Assembly (NCBI GenBank): GCA_037440545.1
Contig: JBBITX010000034.1
Coordinates: 1-12,760, forward strand
Length of the DNA: 12,760 bases
Source: JAVZIQ01 sp037440545
GTDB taxonomy: Archaea; Thermoproteota; Bathyarchaeia; Bathyarchaeales; Bathycorpusculaceae
Direction of reading: 5' to 3'
Below are positions 6,916-12,760 of this stretch, piece by piece. The notes below the pieces were generated by a model, which saw only the letters and a list, made by a program, of their open reading frames with translations, did no database searches and was not told the origin of the DNA. Position 1 is the first letter of the stretch, and each line of letters opens with the position of its first letter. Made by a program: the position numbers and the translations under genes.

Positions 6916-6944
6916 CCTTATGCTTCAGAATTTAGTGGTTGGAA

Positions 6945-7214
6945 ATGGCCTTAGACCCCCTGTCCTATCACACTTTAGGCTTCGCATTAATATTTGTAGG
7001 AGTGATAATTGTTATAGCCGCCTTCCTGTTGCTTTTCCTCTCAAGTTTTAAGGGTGGAAGCGAAATGCGTGGGGGTGGAGCCATAATTATTGGGCCTTTC
7101 CCAATTGTTTTCGGAACAGATAAGGAGTCTGTTAGGGCTGTCCTATGGCTTTCAATAATACTTACAATAATTCTCTTCATATTTTTCATATTGTTTTATT
7201 TGATTGGAAGGTGA
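6945..7214 (+). CDS. DUF131 (TIGR00304-type) small membrane protein, first copy
   Basis: 89 residues from ATG 6945; a TTG two codons earlier (6939) is the alternative. The order is a hydrophobic helix (about 8-33), a central loop with GGGAIIIGPFPIVFG, then a second helix (about 64-87). The Gly-rich I-G-P-x-P-I-x-F-G motif is the hallmark of the DUF131/TIGR00304 family, which is nearly restricted to archaea and has no known function. The gene is followed after six bases by a second, more diverged copy, so the two are probably translated together. Confidence 0.8.
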   Translation: MALDPLSYHTLGFALIFVGVIIVIAAFLLLFLSSFKGGSEMRGGGAIIIGPFPIVFGTDKESVRAVLWLSIILTIILFIFFILFYLIGR

Positions 7215-7220
7215 AGCCTT

Positions 7221-7505
7221 TTGGAGAAAAGTGTGGAGGGTGGAAAACTTCAAGTTTTCCAAATACTTTTTTTCATAGGTTTCTTTTTAATTCTGATAGG
7301 CATATTAATCCTTTTGGCTGCAGCTTTGTTTTCAGGAGGAGATGTAAGCTTTGGAGGTTTTATATGGATATTCCCCTTTTTCCCATTTGTTTTCGGATCT
7401 GGGCCTGAAGCGGTTTGGCTTATATTGTTCGCTTTAATTTTAGGAGTTTTAACCGTTTTGATATTCTTTTTCCTCTGGAGAGAATCTAGAAAAACCAGTT
7501 TTTAA
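7221..7505 (+). CDS. DUF131-like small membrane protein, second copy
   Basis: 94 residues with a TTG start; GGTGA at 7210-7214 is six bases upstream and overlaps the previous stop. It has the same two-helix layout as its neighbour: helix about 15-37, loop with FGGFIWIFPFFPFVFGSG, helix about 64-86, then a basic tail (WRESRK). The loop keeps the G-G...P-F-x-F-x-F-G skeleton but has lost the I-G-P core, so it is a diverged tandem paralogue. The gene ends one base before the stop of the convergent 36-residue gene on the other strand. Confidence 0.75.
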   Translation: MEKSVEGGKLQVFQILFFIGFFLILIGILILLAAALFSGGDVSFGGFIWIFPFFPFVFGSGPEAVWLILFALILGVLTVLIFFFLWRESRKTSF

Positions 7506-7506
7506 A

Positions 7507-7617
7507 CTAGCTTTTCTCCTTTCCATAAACTATGTATAGGAATATTAGGACGAGGGCTATGAAAGTTGCCGTCATTAAAATGTATTTTAAAGTTTCGAAG
7601 TATGCGCCTATATCCAC
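7507..7617 (-). CDS. 36-residue single-helix membrane protein
   Basis: A short minus-strand frame with a GTG start. GGTGAGG lies five bases upstream, and an in-frame TAA immediately precedes the GTG, so no longer start is possible. The protein begins MDIGAYFETLKY, has one hydrophobic helix (about 13-31), and ends in the charged tail GKEKS. The charge distribution suggests the C terminus faces the cytoplasm. It lies 46 bases downstream of the SWIM-domain gene and is tightly convergent with the second DUF131 gene. I do not recognise a family. The clean ribosome-binding site and near-perfect helix favour a real gene. Confidence 0.55.
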   Translation of the reverse strand: MDIGAYFETLKYILMTATFIALVLIFLYIVYGKEKS

Positions 7618-7663
7618 TTAAACCTCACCAGTTTCATCTCTTCCATATGTGATGTTGAAGTAT

Positions 7664-8074
7664 TTAAGGAGATAGTTTCCTCCAATCTTCCATTAAAGTC
7701 TCGTATAACTCGTCTGATTCTTCTATTGTTTCATACCATCCTAGGATGTGGGCTATTTTCTGGGCTATGAGATGGTAGCACATGTGTATTTCCCTGTCTA
7801 GAACTCTGAAGTAGAAGTCGTCGCATTGGCAGAATTCAGCGTTAGGCATTACTAGATAGTCTCTTTCCCTTCCAACAACAACCCATACAACCCTTCCGCT
7901 GGGCTTAAAAACATACTTTTTCACCCTGTTTTCTTTTAAGGCTTCAAGAGCCCTTGTGAAACGCTGGCCGAAAATCTCGTATAGTCTTGTAAGGTTTTTC
8001 CCAGTGAGTTTGCCCTCTGCTTTTGCCTCTTTACACACAGCGTTTAAGGCTTCATCCTCTGAGTTTTCACCCAT
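7664..8074 (-). CDS. SWIM zinc-finger protein, Shu2/SWS1-like
   Basis: 136 residues with an ATG start. The C-terminal half holds a SWIM zinc finger: Cys82-x-Cys84, a 14-residue spacer, then Cys99-x-His101-x-x-Ala104. The exact CxC...CxHxxA form is the signature described for the Shu2/SWS1 family, which in eukaryotes works with Rad51 paralogues in homologous recombination. Archaeal members are known but poorly studied. Residues 1-50 are helical and charged, 52-78 form beta strands (KYVFKPSGRVVWVVVGRERDYLV) that lead into the finger, and an acidic helical tail follows. A role in DNA repair is plausible by family but unproven. The gene is 41 bases downstream of hsp20 and may be co-transcribed with it. 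Confidence 0.8.
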   Translation of the reverse strand: MGENSEDEALNAVCKEAKAEGKLTGKNLTRLYEIFGQRFTRALEALKENRVKKYVFKPSGRVVWVVVGRERDYLVMPNAEFCQCDDFYFRVLDREIHMCYHLIAQKIAHILGWYETIEESDELYETLMEDWRKLSP

Positions 8075-8115
8075 AAAAGCACGTCTTCAAAAGGTTAAAG
8101 AAAAGAATGGTTGGT

Positions 8116-8724
8116 TTAATCTATCTTTATAGGTTCGCCTTTAGGCTTCTTCTCCTCCTTTATTTTTGGAAGTTTAACTTCTAAAACTCCATTTTTATAT
8201 TGGGTTTTTGCCTCTTTAACATTCACCTTTGCTGGGAGGGTTATCTCCTTATGATATTTCCTCTGAGGCGTATCCACCGATATTGTTAGGGTGTCCTCTG
8301 TCCCGTGAAGCTTAATCTCGTCCTTCTCCACGCCTGGAAGCTCTGCCACTACGTGTACTTCTCCGTCTGTTTCAACAACGTCTACTAGGGGTTCACGTTC
8401 CTCCTTAACCTTGGGTCCGAAACGGCTTGGCTTAACGTTTCCAAACTCTCTGATTTCAGGTTTGCCGTCGGGCCCTATTTTCATACTGTAACCATATACA
8501 AAGGGCCCTAACTCCCTTATTGTTGAGCCGTTTGGAAGCCTGCGCTCCCTAACATAATCCTTAGGAACTCGCTGGGTGAACTCCTTAAACTCTTCCTCCA
8601 TCATCTTCTCCATTTCTCTGAAGATTCTGTCTATGTCTTCAAAGAAATATCCTCCGAAGAAGGGGAAACGCCTCCTTCTCCTAAACCATTCTGGAAAATC
8701 CTCTTCAGACATGCCTTTCACCAT
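8116..8724 (-). CDS. Small heat shock protein, Hsp20/alpha-crystallin family
   Basis: 202 residues. The alpha-crystallin domain spans about 110-187 (VDVVETDGEVHVVAELPGV through the family motif NGVLEVKLP at 178-186). A C-terminal I-x-I motif, Ile199-Lys-Ile201, docks into neighbouring subunits during oligomer assembly. The N-terminal arm is long (about 108 residues), with an Arg5 run at 15-19, an aromatic/Gly patch (FPFFGGYFF), and an acidic helix rich in Met and Glu. It is an ATP-independent holdase for unfolding proteins. Start choice: ATG 8724 sits where transcription should begin (leaderless), while ATG 8712 has GGTGA five bases upstream. Confidence 0.93.
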   Translation of the reverse strand: MVKGMSEEDFPEWFRRRRRFPFFGGYFFEDIDRIFREMEKMMEEEFKEFTQRVPKDYVRERRLPNGSTIRELGPFVYGYSMKIGPDGKPEIREFGNVKPSRFGPKVKEEREPLVDVVETDGEVHVVAELPGVEKDEIKLHGTEDTLTISVDTPQRKYHKEITLPAKVNVKEAKTQYKNGVLEVKLPKIKEEKKPKGEPIKID

Positions 8725-8745
8725 TTAATGTGATATGAAATGGCT

Positions 8746-8754
8746 CTATAAATT
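8746..8754 (-). promoter_or_regulatory. TATA box of the hsp20 gene
   Basis: The minus strand reads AATTTATAG, a strong archaeal TATA, in the 36-base gap after the phosphoesterase gene. A start 25 bases downstream lands on or beside ATG 8724. This gives hsp20 its own promoter, independent of the upstream phosphatase unit. Confidence 0.5.
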
Positions 8755-8760
8755 TTATGC

Positions 8761-9600
8761 TTAACTTAGAGCTTTAAGCTGGCTTAACTTTCCTAGAAAT
8801 GTTCCATCTAGAAAATATATCTCTGCATTTTCCATTTCAGCCTGGCATACGCGTAGAACTGGCCCTACAACTCTTTCATTTGCCTTTTCGCCGCGGCTTT
8901 CATTTAGAGGTTTCCCTCCTAGGAATTCGTTGAAGGAGGGCATTATAAAAAGCTGGGAAACCCTTAAATTGACTTTGTAATGTTTAAGCAGAGCCTCCCC
9001 TGGGCTTTTATTAATTTTTACCTTGTGCTTTTGGAGGATATGCTGGGCTAGTTGGGTTTTGTTGCAGTCCATCTTCACCCAAACCTGTCTTGTTGTTCTA
9101 AAGCCGGCTGGATCCCTAAACGTCACAACTGGGTGGACGTGTCCCATAACAATTGTTTTACATTTTAAAAGGATAGGTGAGGGCCATTGATGTCCATGGA
9201 AAAAGCCTACCTCGCCGATAACCGTGCCTGTTGAGGGTAAAATTTTTATGTTTTCAGGGAGGAGGGGCTCAAGGTTTCCATCATGGTTTCCACGGATTAC
9301 TTGTATTTCTTTGAAGAGGGTTTTCAGCTCGCCGAAAAATTCTGGGATGTCTTGCCACTCACTTATCTCTGCCTTCGCAACTGTGTGTTTCACATCGCCT
9401 ATTATTAGAAGATTTTCAGGATTGTATTTGGCTGCTAGGCTTTTAATTCTCTGCAAAATTTTCGAAGCTTGAGTGGGAACATGTATACCCTTCTCTGATA
9501 GGGCTATCTCCCAGCCTATGTGTAGGTCTGCCACCACCAGAGTTTTCGTTTCCCCTGTCTTTAGAAGAATGGCTGGATAGGGCCAGAGGGGGGTTAACAT
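8761..9600 (-). CDS. SbcD/Mre11-related metallophosphoesterase (COG1407 type)
   Basis: 279 residues with an ATG start. All calcineurin-like metal-binding motifs are present in order: Asp25-x-His27 (DLHIG), Gly68-Asp69 (GDVKH), Asn105-His106-Asp107 (GNHD), His135 or His137 (FFHGHQW), and Gly-His154-x-His156 (GHVHP). The N terminus (LTPLWPYPAILL) and overall layout fit the archaeal SbcD-related family (TIGR00024/COG1407), a two-metal phosphodiesterase group whose members are often encoded beside Lhr-type helicases and implicated in DNA metabolism. The substrate is unproven. No helicase gene is near here. It follows the inositol-phosphatase-like gene by 14 bases, so the two are probably one transcript. 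Confidence 0.88.
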   Translation of the reverse strand: MLTPLWPYPAILLKTGETKTLVVADLHIGWEIALSEKGIHVPTQASKILQRIKSLAAKYNPENLLIIGDVKHTVAKAEISEWQDIPEFFGELKTLFKEIQVIRGNHDGNLEPLLPENIKILPSTGTVIGEVGFFHGHQWPSPILLKCKTIVMGHVHPVVTFRDPAGFRTTRQVWVKMDCNKTQLAQHILQKHKVKINKSPGEALLKHYKVNLRVSQLFIMPSFNEFLGGKPLNESRGEKANERVVGPVLRVCQAEMENAEIYFLDGTFLGKLSQLKALS

Positions 9601-9614
9601 TTATTTATTCCTTT

Positions 9615-10439
9615 TCACGGTTTTAGTAAACTTAGAATTTTTCTATGGATTTCTTTGTTGGCGGAGGCTATAAACTTCAGTTTCTGTTTCGGGTCAAGCT
9701 TTATGTTTAAAGGTTTTCCCTGAGGCGTTGTTATTTGTGCTCCAGCCTCCTTTATTATAAGCCACGCTGCAGCTGTGTCTGTTGCTCGAAGTTTCCCTCT
9801 TATATCTATGAAGGCCTCTGTTGTTCCGTCAGCAACATAACACATTTCAAGGGCGTTTGCTCCGAAATGGCGTATATGCTTAGTCTCTTCAATTAGGCTT
9901 GTTATTTTCGAAGCTGTTTCCCTAGCCTTATACGTGTTTAGATCTAAGCCTATCACAGCCTCTTTCAAGCTTTCCACATTGGAAGGAGCTATTTTCTTAC
10001 CGTCTCTTCGGGCTCCCATATGCTTCTGAGCAGTGTAGGCTATGTTGTGGGCTAGATCCGCCACGATAGCCGTGTGAACCGAGCTGAGCAAGGGTTTTGA
10101 TGAAACAGCTATGGAAGTTGCATAGAAAGGTAAACCCCTCAATAGATTTGTTGTACCATCAATAGGGTCTGCTGTAACATAGTTTTCTTGAGGGTTTCCA
10201 CCGTAACTTTTTATTCCAGACTCCTCGCTAATCAAAGTGAATGAAACATTATGGTCTTTAAAAGTTTGTATTATGGCCATTTCAGCTGCAATGTCTATCT
10301 GCCTTATAGGGTCTCCCCCTGCACCTACACCTAGACTCGGCTGAGGCTGGCTTAACGTTTTCAACAATGGCTTAATACTTTCCTGAATTTTATTTTTACA
10401 CTCAATCAATATTGAAAGCCAGTCTCCCTTATTTTCCAT
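9615..10439 (-). CDS. Inositol monophosphatase / fructose-1,6-bisphosphatase family enzyme
   Basis: 274 residues with an ATG start; GAGG lies five bases upstream. The Li+-sensitive, Mg2+-dependent phosphatase motifs are clear: Glu72-Glu73 in SEESG, Asp91 and Asp94 in DPIDGTTN (91-98), and Asp221 in ATDTAAAW, the family's usual WDxAAG position with Trp replaced by Thr. Archaeal members often act on both inositol-1-phosphate (lipid or osmolyte synthesis) and fructose-1,6-bisphosphate, so the substrate is not assigned. Residues 29-42 form a Pro/Gln/Gly-rich stretch before the first metal site. It heads a two-gene unit with the SbcD-related phosphoesterase and has a likely promoter near 10475. 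Confidence 0.9.
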   Translation of the reverse strand: MENKGDWLSILIECKNKIQESIKPLLKTLSQPQPSLGVGAGGDPIRQIDIAAEMAIIQTFKDHNVSFTLISEESGIKSYGGNPQENYVTADPIDGTTNLLRGLPFYATSIAVSSKPLLSSVHTAIVADLAHNIAYTAQKHMGARRDGKKIAPSNVESLKEAVIGLDLNTYKARETASKITSLIEETKHIRHFGANALEMCYVADGTTEAFIDIRGKLRATDTAAAWLIIKEAGAQITTPQGKPLNIKLDPKQKLKFIASANKEIHRKILSLLKP

Positions 10440-10469
10440 TTGTCCTCAAGTTTTAGAACAGCCTTGTTT

Positions 10470-10480
10470 GATAAAAGGCT
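10470..10480 (-). promoter_or_regulatory. TATA-like element for the phosphatase-phosphoesterase unit
   Basis: The minus strand reads GCCTTTTATCA about 30-40 bases ahead of ATG 10439. Initiation near 10449 would give a short leader that includes the GAGG ribosome-binding site. The remaining spacer up to 10660 shows no gene or clear RNA structure. Confidence 0.35.
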
Positions 10481-10660
10481 TTGTAAAGTTAAAATAATCA
10501 AAATGGCATTGTCTGGCTAGTCTTCGAAAGGCTTTTGTTACATAATCTAAGACTTTAAACATTAAACAACGAAAAATATGCAAATGAAAGTATATGGAAG
10601 AATAAACATGGCTGCGGGTCTAAATGATATTGGAAACATGAAGGAATAAAACCTACTTCA

Positions 10661-10680
10661 AAAGTTAAAGAAAAATAAGG
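10661..10680 (-). terminator. Oligo-T terminator after the Roadblock gene
   Basis: On the minus strand, just past the stop of the 136-residue Roadblock gene, the sequence is T-rich with runs of five, three and four T (CCTTATTTTTCTTTAACTTT). This is the usual form of an archaeal intrinsic terminator without a hairpin. Confidence 0.4.
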
Positions 10681-10687
10681 TGGGATT

Positions 10688-11098
10688 TTAAGGCTGTTTT
10701 TTGAAGATTTTAAGTTTTTCTATGACTTTTTCTGAATCTGCGTTCTTTTCCAGGAAGATGGTGGCTTTGTTCCCCCCTATGGACATGGAAATAAGGTTCA
10801 CAGTGCCTCCTTCAACAATTATGTCTTCGAATTCGCCGAGTTTTAGAATCTCTGAAACTTCCTCTCCGGCTTCCATGGCTGAAGAAGAGAGTATCGCATA
10901 ATCGATAAGCCTGCTTGGATCTTTCAGGTCTATGATGGCGGATTTAGAATTTCTAAGGATGAATCCTATAATGCCGTCTAGGCTTTTAATATCGTCGAGG
11001 CATGCTTTTAAATCGTTAACGCTATTGATTTTTAAACCAGCGTTTTCTAATAAGTCCAGTTCAGCGGGGTTTTTAACATCTCCTCTTTTTTTAGTCAT
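10688..11098 (-). CDS. Roadblock/LC7-domain protein, single domain
   Basis: 136 residues. Apart from a basic N-terminal tail (MTKKR) and a short helix-rich lead (to about 30), it is one Roadblock/LC7 fold: helix 29-38, strands DGIIGFILRN and SAIIDLKD, a long helix (64-86), strands EDIIVEGGTVNLISMSI and KATIFLEKN, and a last helix. The fold forms homo- or heterodimers that serve as platforms or GAPs for small GTPases (MglB type) or as complex scaffolds. ATG 11098 is chosen because an ATG five bases earlier on the strand is stopped after two codons. It follows the larger Roadblock gene by 14 bases and is probably co-transcribed and a dimer partner; partner choice is inference. Confidence 0.7.
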   Translation of the reverse strand: MTKKRGDVKNPAELDLLENAGLKINSVNDLKACLDDIKSLDGIIGFILRNSKSAIIDLKDPSRLIDYAILSSSAMEAGEEVSEILKLGEFEDIIVEGGTVNLISMSIGGNKATIFLEKNADSEKVIEKLKIFKKQP

Positions 11099-11112
11099 TC
11101 ATAAGCCTTCCA

Positions 11113-11934
11113 CTATTCTATTATGGGTTTTACGGTTACAAGCTCGCCTCTTTTGATTTTTAGGCTGCGCTGAATTTTTTCCGGAATCTGTATGATGCTC
11201 CTGCCTTGAAAAACTGGGTCCTTTAAAGGTTTAACCTTACAATTCACCGTTCTACCATGGATTGTTTCTATTTTTACGTAATCAATTTTCTTCCCTGAAA
11301 AAGTTTCTTGCCAGCGACTAAGCGCATCCATATCTATTCGAACAGCGTCTTTGGAAAGGAAGCCTCCAACATTTTCAACAATAAGCTGAACTGCAAAGGG
11401 TTCAGGAGGCAATGGATGTTCAGGCTGAGTTTCAGGCGCGTTTTCAGGTTTAAACTCTTCTTCAGGCTTGTCTTGAGATAAAAATTCTGAAGTTTCATTA
11501 GACTGTGGGGTTTCAGGTTGAAGGGTTTCATGGGTAGGCTGAGGCTGGCTTCTTAGAGGGGTAGGGCTGATTCTGTCCAGCAGCTTAAGAACTGTTGGAA
11601 TTAAAACTCTTGTTAAAATGTTCAAAAATTGGGTGTCAGCCTTTGCAGAATTAACCATAACAAAATAATAATGGCCATATCGGAAGAGTCTGACAGCTCC
11701 ACTGTTGGCTTCAACTGTTACTCTTTCGACGCCGCCTAAAATTTCACTTTTTTCAAAAACGCCTTTAAAAGCGCTTAAAACAAGGGCTGAAATGTTTCCG
11801 GATGCTTCTTCCATTCCAGCTAGGATTTCGTCTTCATCTATAAAAAAGAAGGCTTTTTGAATTTCTGGACAGACCCTTAGCAGTTCATCTAAAAAATTGT
11901 TTAGGGCAAAAGAATAGAGTTCCTTTTCAGCCAT
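11113..11934 (-). CDS. Roadblock/LC7 protein with Pro-rich linker and C-terminal beta domain
   Basis: 273 residues with an ATG start; GGTGA is six bases upstream. Residues 1-120 form a Roadblock/LC7-like domain (long first helix, strands around FFFIDEDEILAG, helix NISALVLSAF, strands RVTVEANSGAVRLFRYG and YYFVMVNS, final helix). Residues 121-180 are a disordered linker rich in Pro, Gln and Glu. Residues 181-273 form a separate domain with strands DYVKIETIHGRTVNCKV and RSIIQIPEKIQRSL followed by K-I-K-R-G-E-L-V-T-V. That I-x-I-P-x-x-x-x-x-x-L-x-I-x-x-G-x-x-V pattern resembles AbrB/VapB swapped hairpins or a small beta-barrel, so the protein may link a Roadblock platform to nucleic acid or another partner. 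I do not know this fusion as a named family. Confidence 0.65.
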   Translation of the reverse strand: MAEKELYSFALNNFLDELLRVCPEIQKAFFFIDEDEILAGMEEASGNISALVLSAFKGVFEKSEILGGVERVTVEANSGAVRLFRYGHYYFVMVNSAKADTQFLNILTRVLIPTVLKLLDRISPTPLRSQPQPTHETLQPETPQSNETSEFLSQDKPEEEFKPENAPETQPEHPLPPEPFAVQLIVENVGGFLSKDAVRIDMDALSRWQETFSGKKIDYVKIETIHGRTVNCKVKPLKDPVFQGRSIIQIPEKIQRSLKIKRGELVTVKPIIE

Positions 11935-11972
11935 AGCGCTTCACCAGCCCGGAGTAAAAGCCTTAGAACCCT

Positions 11973-12398
11973 CTAGACTATTTTGAAGAGTATACGCTCA
12001 GGAGCCCCATCATTCTCAACAACAATGTATTTAAGGCCTTCAGTGTCTCCAAGCTGGTCAAGCCATTTCAACGCTTCACGGGCTTTCTGCAAAACCAAAA
12101 GCCTTTCTTGATGGCTACGGACAACCTGCTCAATGGCTGTAAGTTCATGGAAAGGATTCGAATCTAAGACAACGTTTAAACCGCCAACAGTGATCTCGCC
12201 AAGACCTTCACCGGTCGCCTTCTTACCAGCCAGCTTTAAGACAACCTCTCGAATCTTCTTAGACTTTTCAGCCAAAGCCCTAATGTCGTCAAGCCTGCGC
12301 AGATACTCGCCCAATATACTCTTAGTTTCAGCAATCTTCTTCTCAAGCGTCTCAGCTATCTCTCCAGCCGAAGCATACTCCTTCATTTCCACAACCAT
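11973..12398 (-). CDS. Coiled-coil protein of unknown function
   Basis: 141 residues with an ATG start and an excellent ribosome-binding site (GGAGGTG, eight bases upstream). Residues 9-58 are a charged, heptad-like helix (EIAETLEKKIAETKSILGEY onward). A Gly-rich turn (58-73) leads to a short strand GLNVVLDSNPF, a second long helix (85-116, TAIEQVVRSHQERLLVLQKA onward), and two C-terminal strands (KYIVVEND, RILFKIV). It has no signal peptide or membrane segment. I do not recognise the family. It lies 38 bases upstream of the Roadblock fusion gene and 97 bases downstream of the surface protein gene, so it may lead the Roadblock transcript or belong to a longer one. Confidence 0.7.
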   Translation of the reverse strand: MVVEMKEYASAGEIAETLEKKIAETKSILGEYLRRLDDIRALAEKSKKIREVVLKLAGKKATGEGLGEITVGGLNVVLDSNPFHELTAIEQVVRSHQERLLVLQKAREALKWLDQLGDTEGLKYIVVENDGAPERILFKIV

Positions 12399-12450
12399 CT
12401 ATTTTGCACCTCCAACAGGGAAATGGAAACAATAGAGGGAAAATGGCAGT

Positions 12451-12460
12451 CGAATAAACT
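12451..12460 (-). promoter_or_regulatory. Possible TATA-like element ahead of the coiled-coil gene
   Basis: The minus strand reads GAGTTTATTC about 50 bases ahead of ATG 12398. It is a weak match. It would start a short transcript leader carrying the GGAGGTG site. Confidence 0.25.
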
Positions 12461-12494
12461 CAGCCCACCCCTCACTTCTAGACTGCACTGCAGA

Positions 12495-12760
12495 TTAGTC
12501 GGGAGCAACAGCATTATACACGAAATAATTGCCCTTAGTGGACATCAACTTTATCTGGTAGCTATAACCTGCGTCCCAATCAGCATCCAAGGTCACCGTG
12601 GCGTTACCATTCTTCGGAACCTTCACTAGACCCTCTTGAATCGTCGTGCTATTACCATTCACTGTAGCAGAGTTAATTACAACATCGGACGTGCCGGTAT
12701 TGCGCAGAGTTAAAGTAATAGACTCGGTATCTGTCGCGTTTAATGTGCATTTTATTATGG
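12495..12760 (-). CDS. C-terminal part of a secreted pilin/archaellin-like surface protein
   Basis: A minus-strand frame is open from the window edge (12760) to TAA at 12495-12497, giving the last 88 codons of a gene whose start lies outside. The fragment is a beta-rich, Ig-like domain: LTLRNTGTSDVVINSATVNG, then a strand-rich part with VPKNGNATVTL, and a final GYSYQIKLMSTKGNYFVYNA ending in VAPD. This N-T-G...N-G...G-x-x-Y-x-I-K-L...K-G-N pattern is common in archaeal type IV pilin/archaellin-like proteins and secreted repeat domains. It has three N-glycosylation sequons (NAT, NST, NAT) in under 90 residues, fitting an extracellular position. The N-terminal class III signal that would prove pilin identity is not in view. 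Confidence 0.65.
   Translation of the reverse strand, partial: IIKCTLNATDTESITLTLRNTGTSDVVINSATVNGNSTTIQEGLVKVPKNGNATVTLDADWDAGYSYQIKLMSTKGNYFVYNAVAPD

Noticed and set aside
10339..11551. A 15-base identity (ggctgaggctggctt) at 10339-10353 and 11537-11551.
   Set aside because: Both copies encode Ser-Gln-Pro-Gln-Pro in low-complexity segments of two unrelated genes, so it is probably chance from composition, not a mobile repeat.
12483..12493. Short inverted repeat CTGCA-C-TGCAG just past the surface-protein stop.
   Set aside because: The five-pair arms with a one-base spacer cannot form a normal hairpin loop, and no T-run follows on the minus strand, so it is not called a terminator.

Overview
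The window looks like chromosomal DNA from an archaeon, most likely a TACK-type lineage such as Bathyarchaeia. That placement is inferred from gene content, not proven. The support is archaeal TATA-like elements 20-30 bases ahead of several starts, GGAGGT/GGTGA ribosome-binding sites, frequent TTG and GTG starts, short polycistronic units, and several mainly archaeal families (DUF131, DUF401, the SbcD-related COG1407 phosphoesterase, Roadblock/LC7 proteins). I see no insertion sequence, integrase, CRISPR array or phage gene. It reads as ordinary chromosome with several poorly characterised genes.

Left part (1-2249): a tRNA-Gly(GCC) gene on the minus strand, a 383-base AT-rich spacer, then a plus-strand membrane protein that joins an N-terminal winged-helix-like region to a VIT1/CCC1-like transporter domain. 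It converges on a minus-strand DedA/VTT-family membrane protein. Next comes a plus-strand unit (2250-4419): an alpha/beta hydrolase, a protein that looks like a zinc peptidase with a broken HEXXH motif, and a Nudix hydrolase of the ADP-ribose pyrophosphatase type.

Middle part (4625-7505), plus strand, all membrane proteins: a lysine exporter LysO split into two overlapping genes, a DUF401 transporter-like protein, and two tandem DUF131 proteins. A palindrome and three TTAACG copies lie ahead of the lysO pair. A 34-codon frame overlapping the lysO stop codon fills most of the gap before DUF401.

Right part (7507-12760), all minus strand. Reading from right to left: the C-terminal end of a glycosylatable, pilin/archaellin-like surface protein cut by the window edge; a 141-residue coiled-coil protein; a Roadblock protein fused to a C-terminal beta domain; a single-domain Roadblock protein; then an inositol-monophosphatase-family phosphatase with an SbcD-related phosphoesterase 14 bases behind it; an Hsp20 chaperone with its own promoter; a SWIM zinc-finger protein with the Shu2/SWS1 signature; and a 36-residue single-helix membrane protein.

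The strongest candidate for an undescribed system is the coiled-coil plus two-Roadblock cluster next to the surface-filament-like gene (10688-12760). Roadblock proteins usually work with small GTPases, and MglB-type ones control pili in bacteria, but no GTPase gene is visible here, so a functional link is a hypothesis only.
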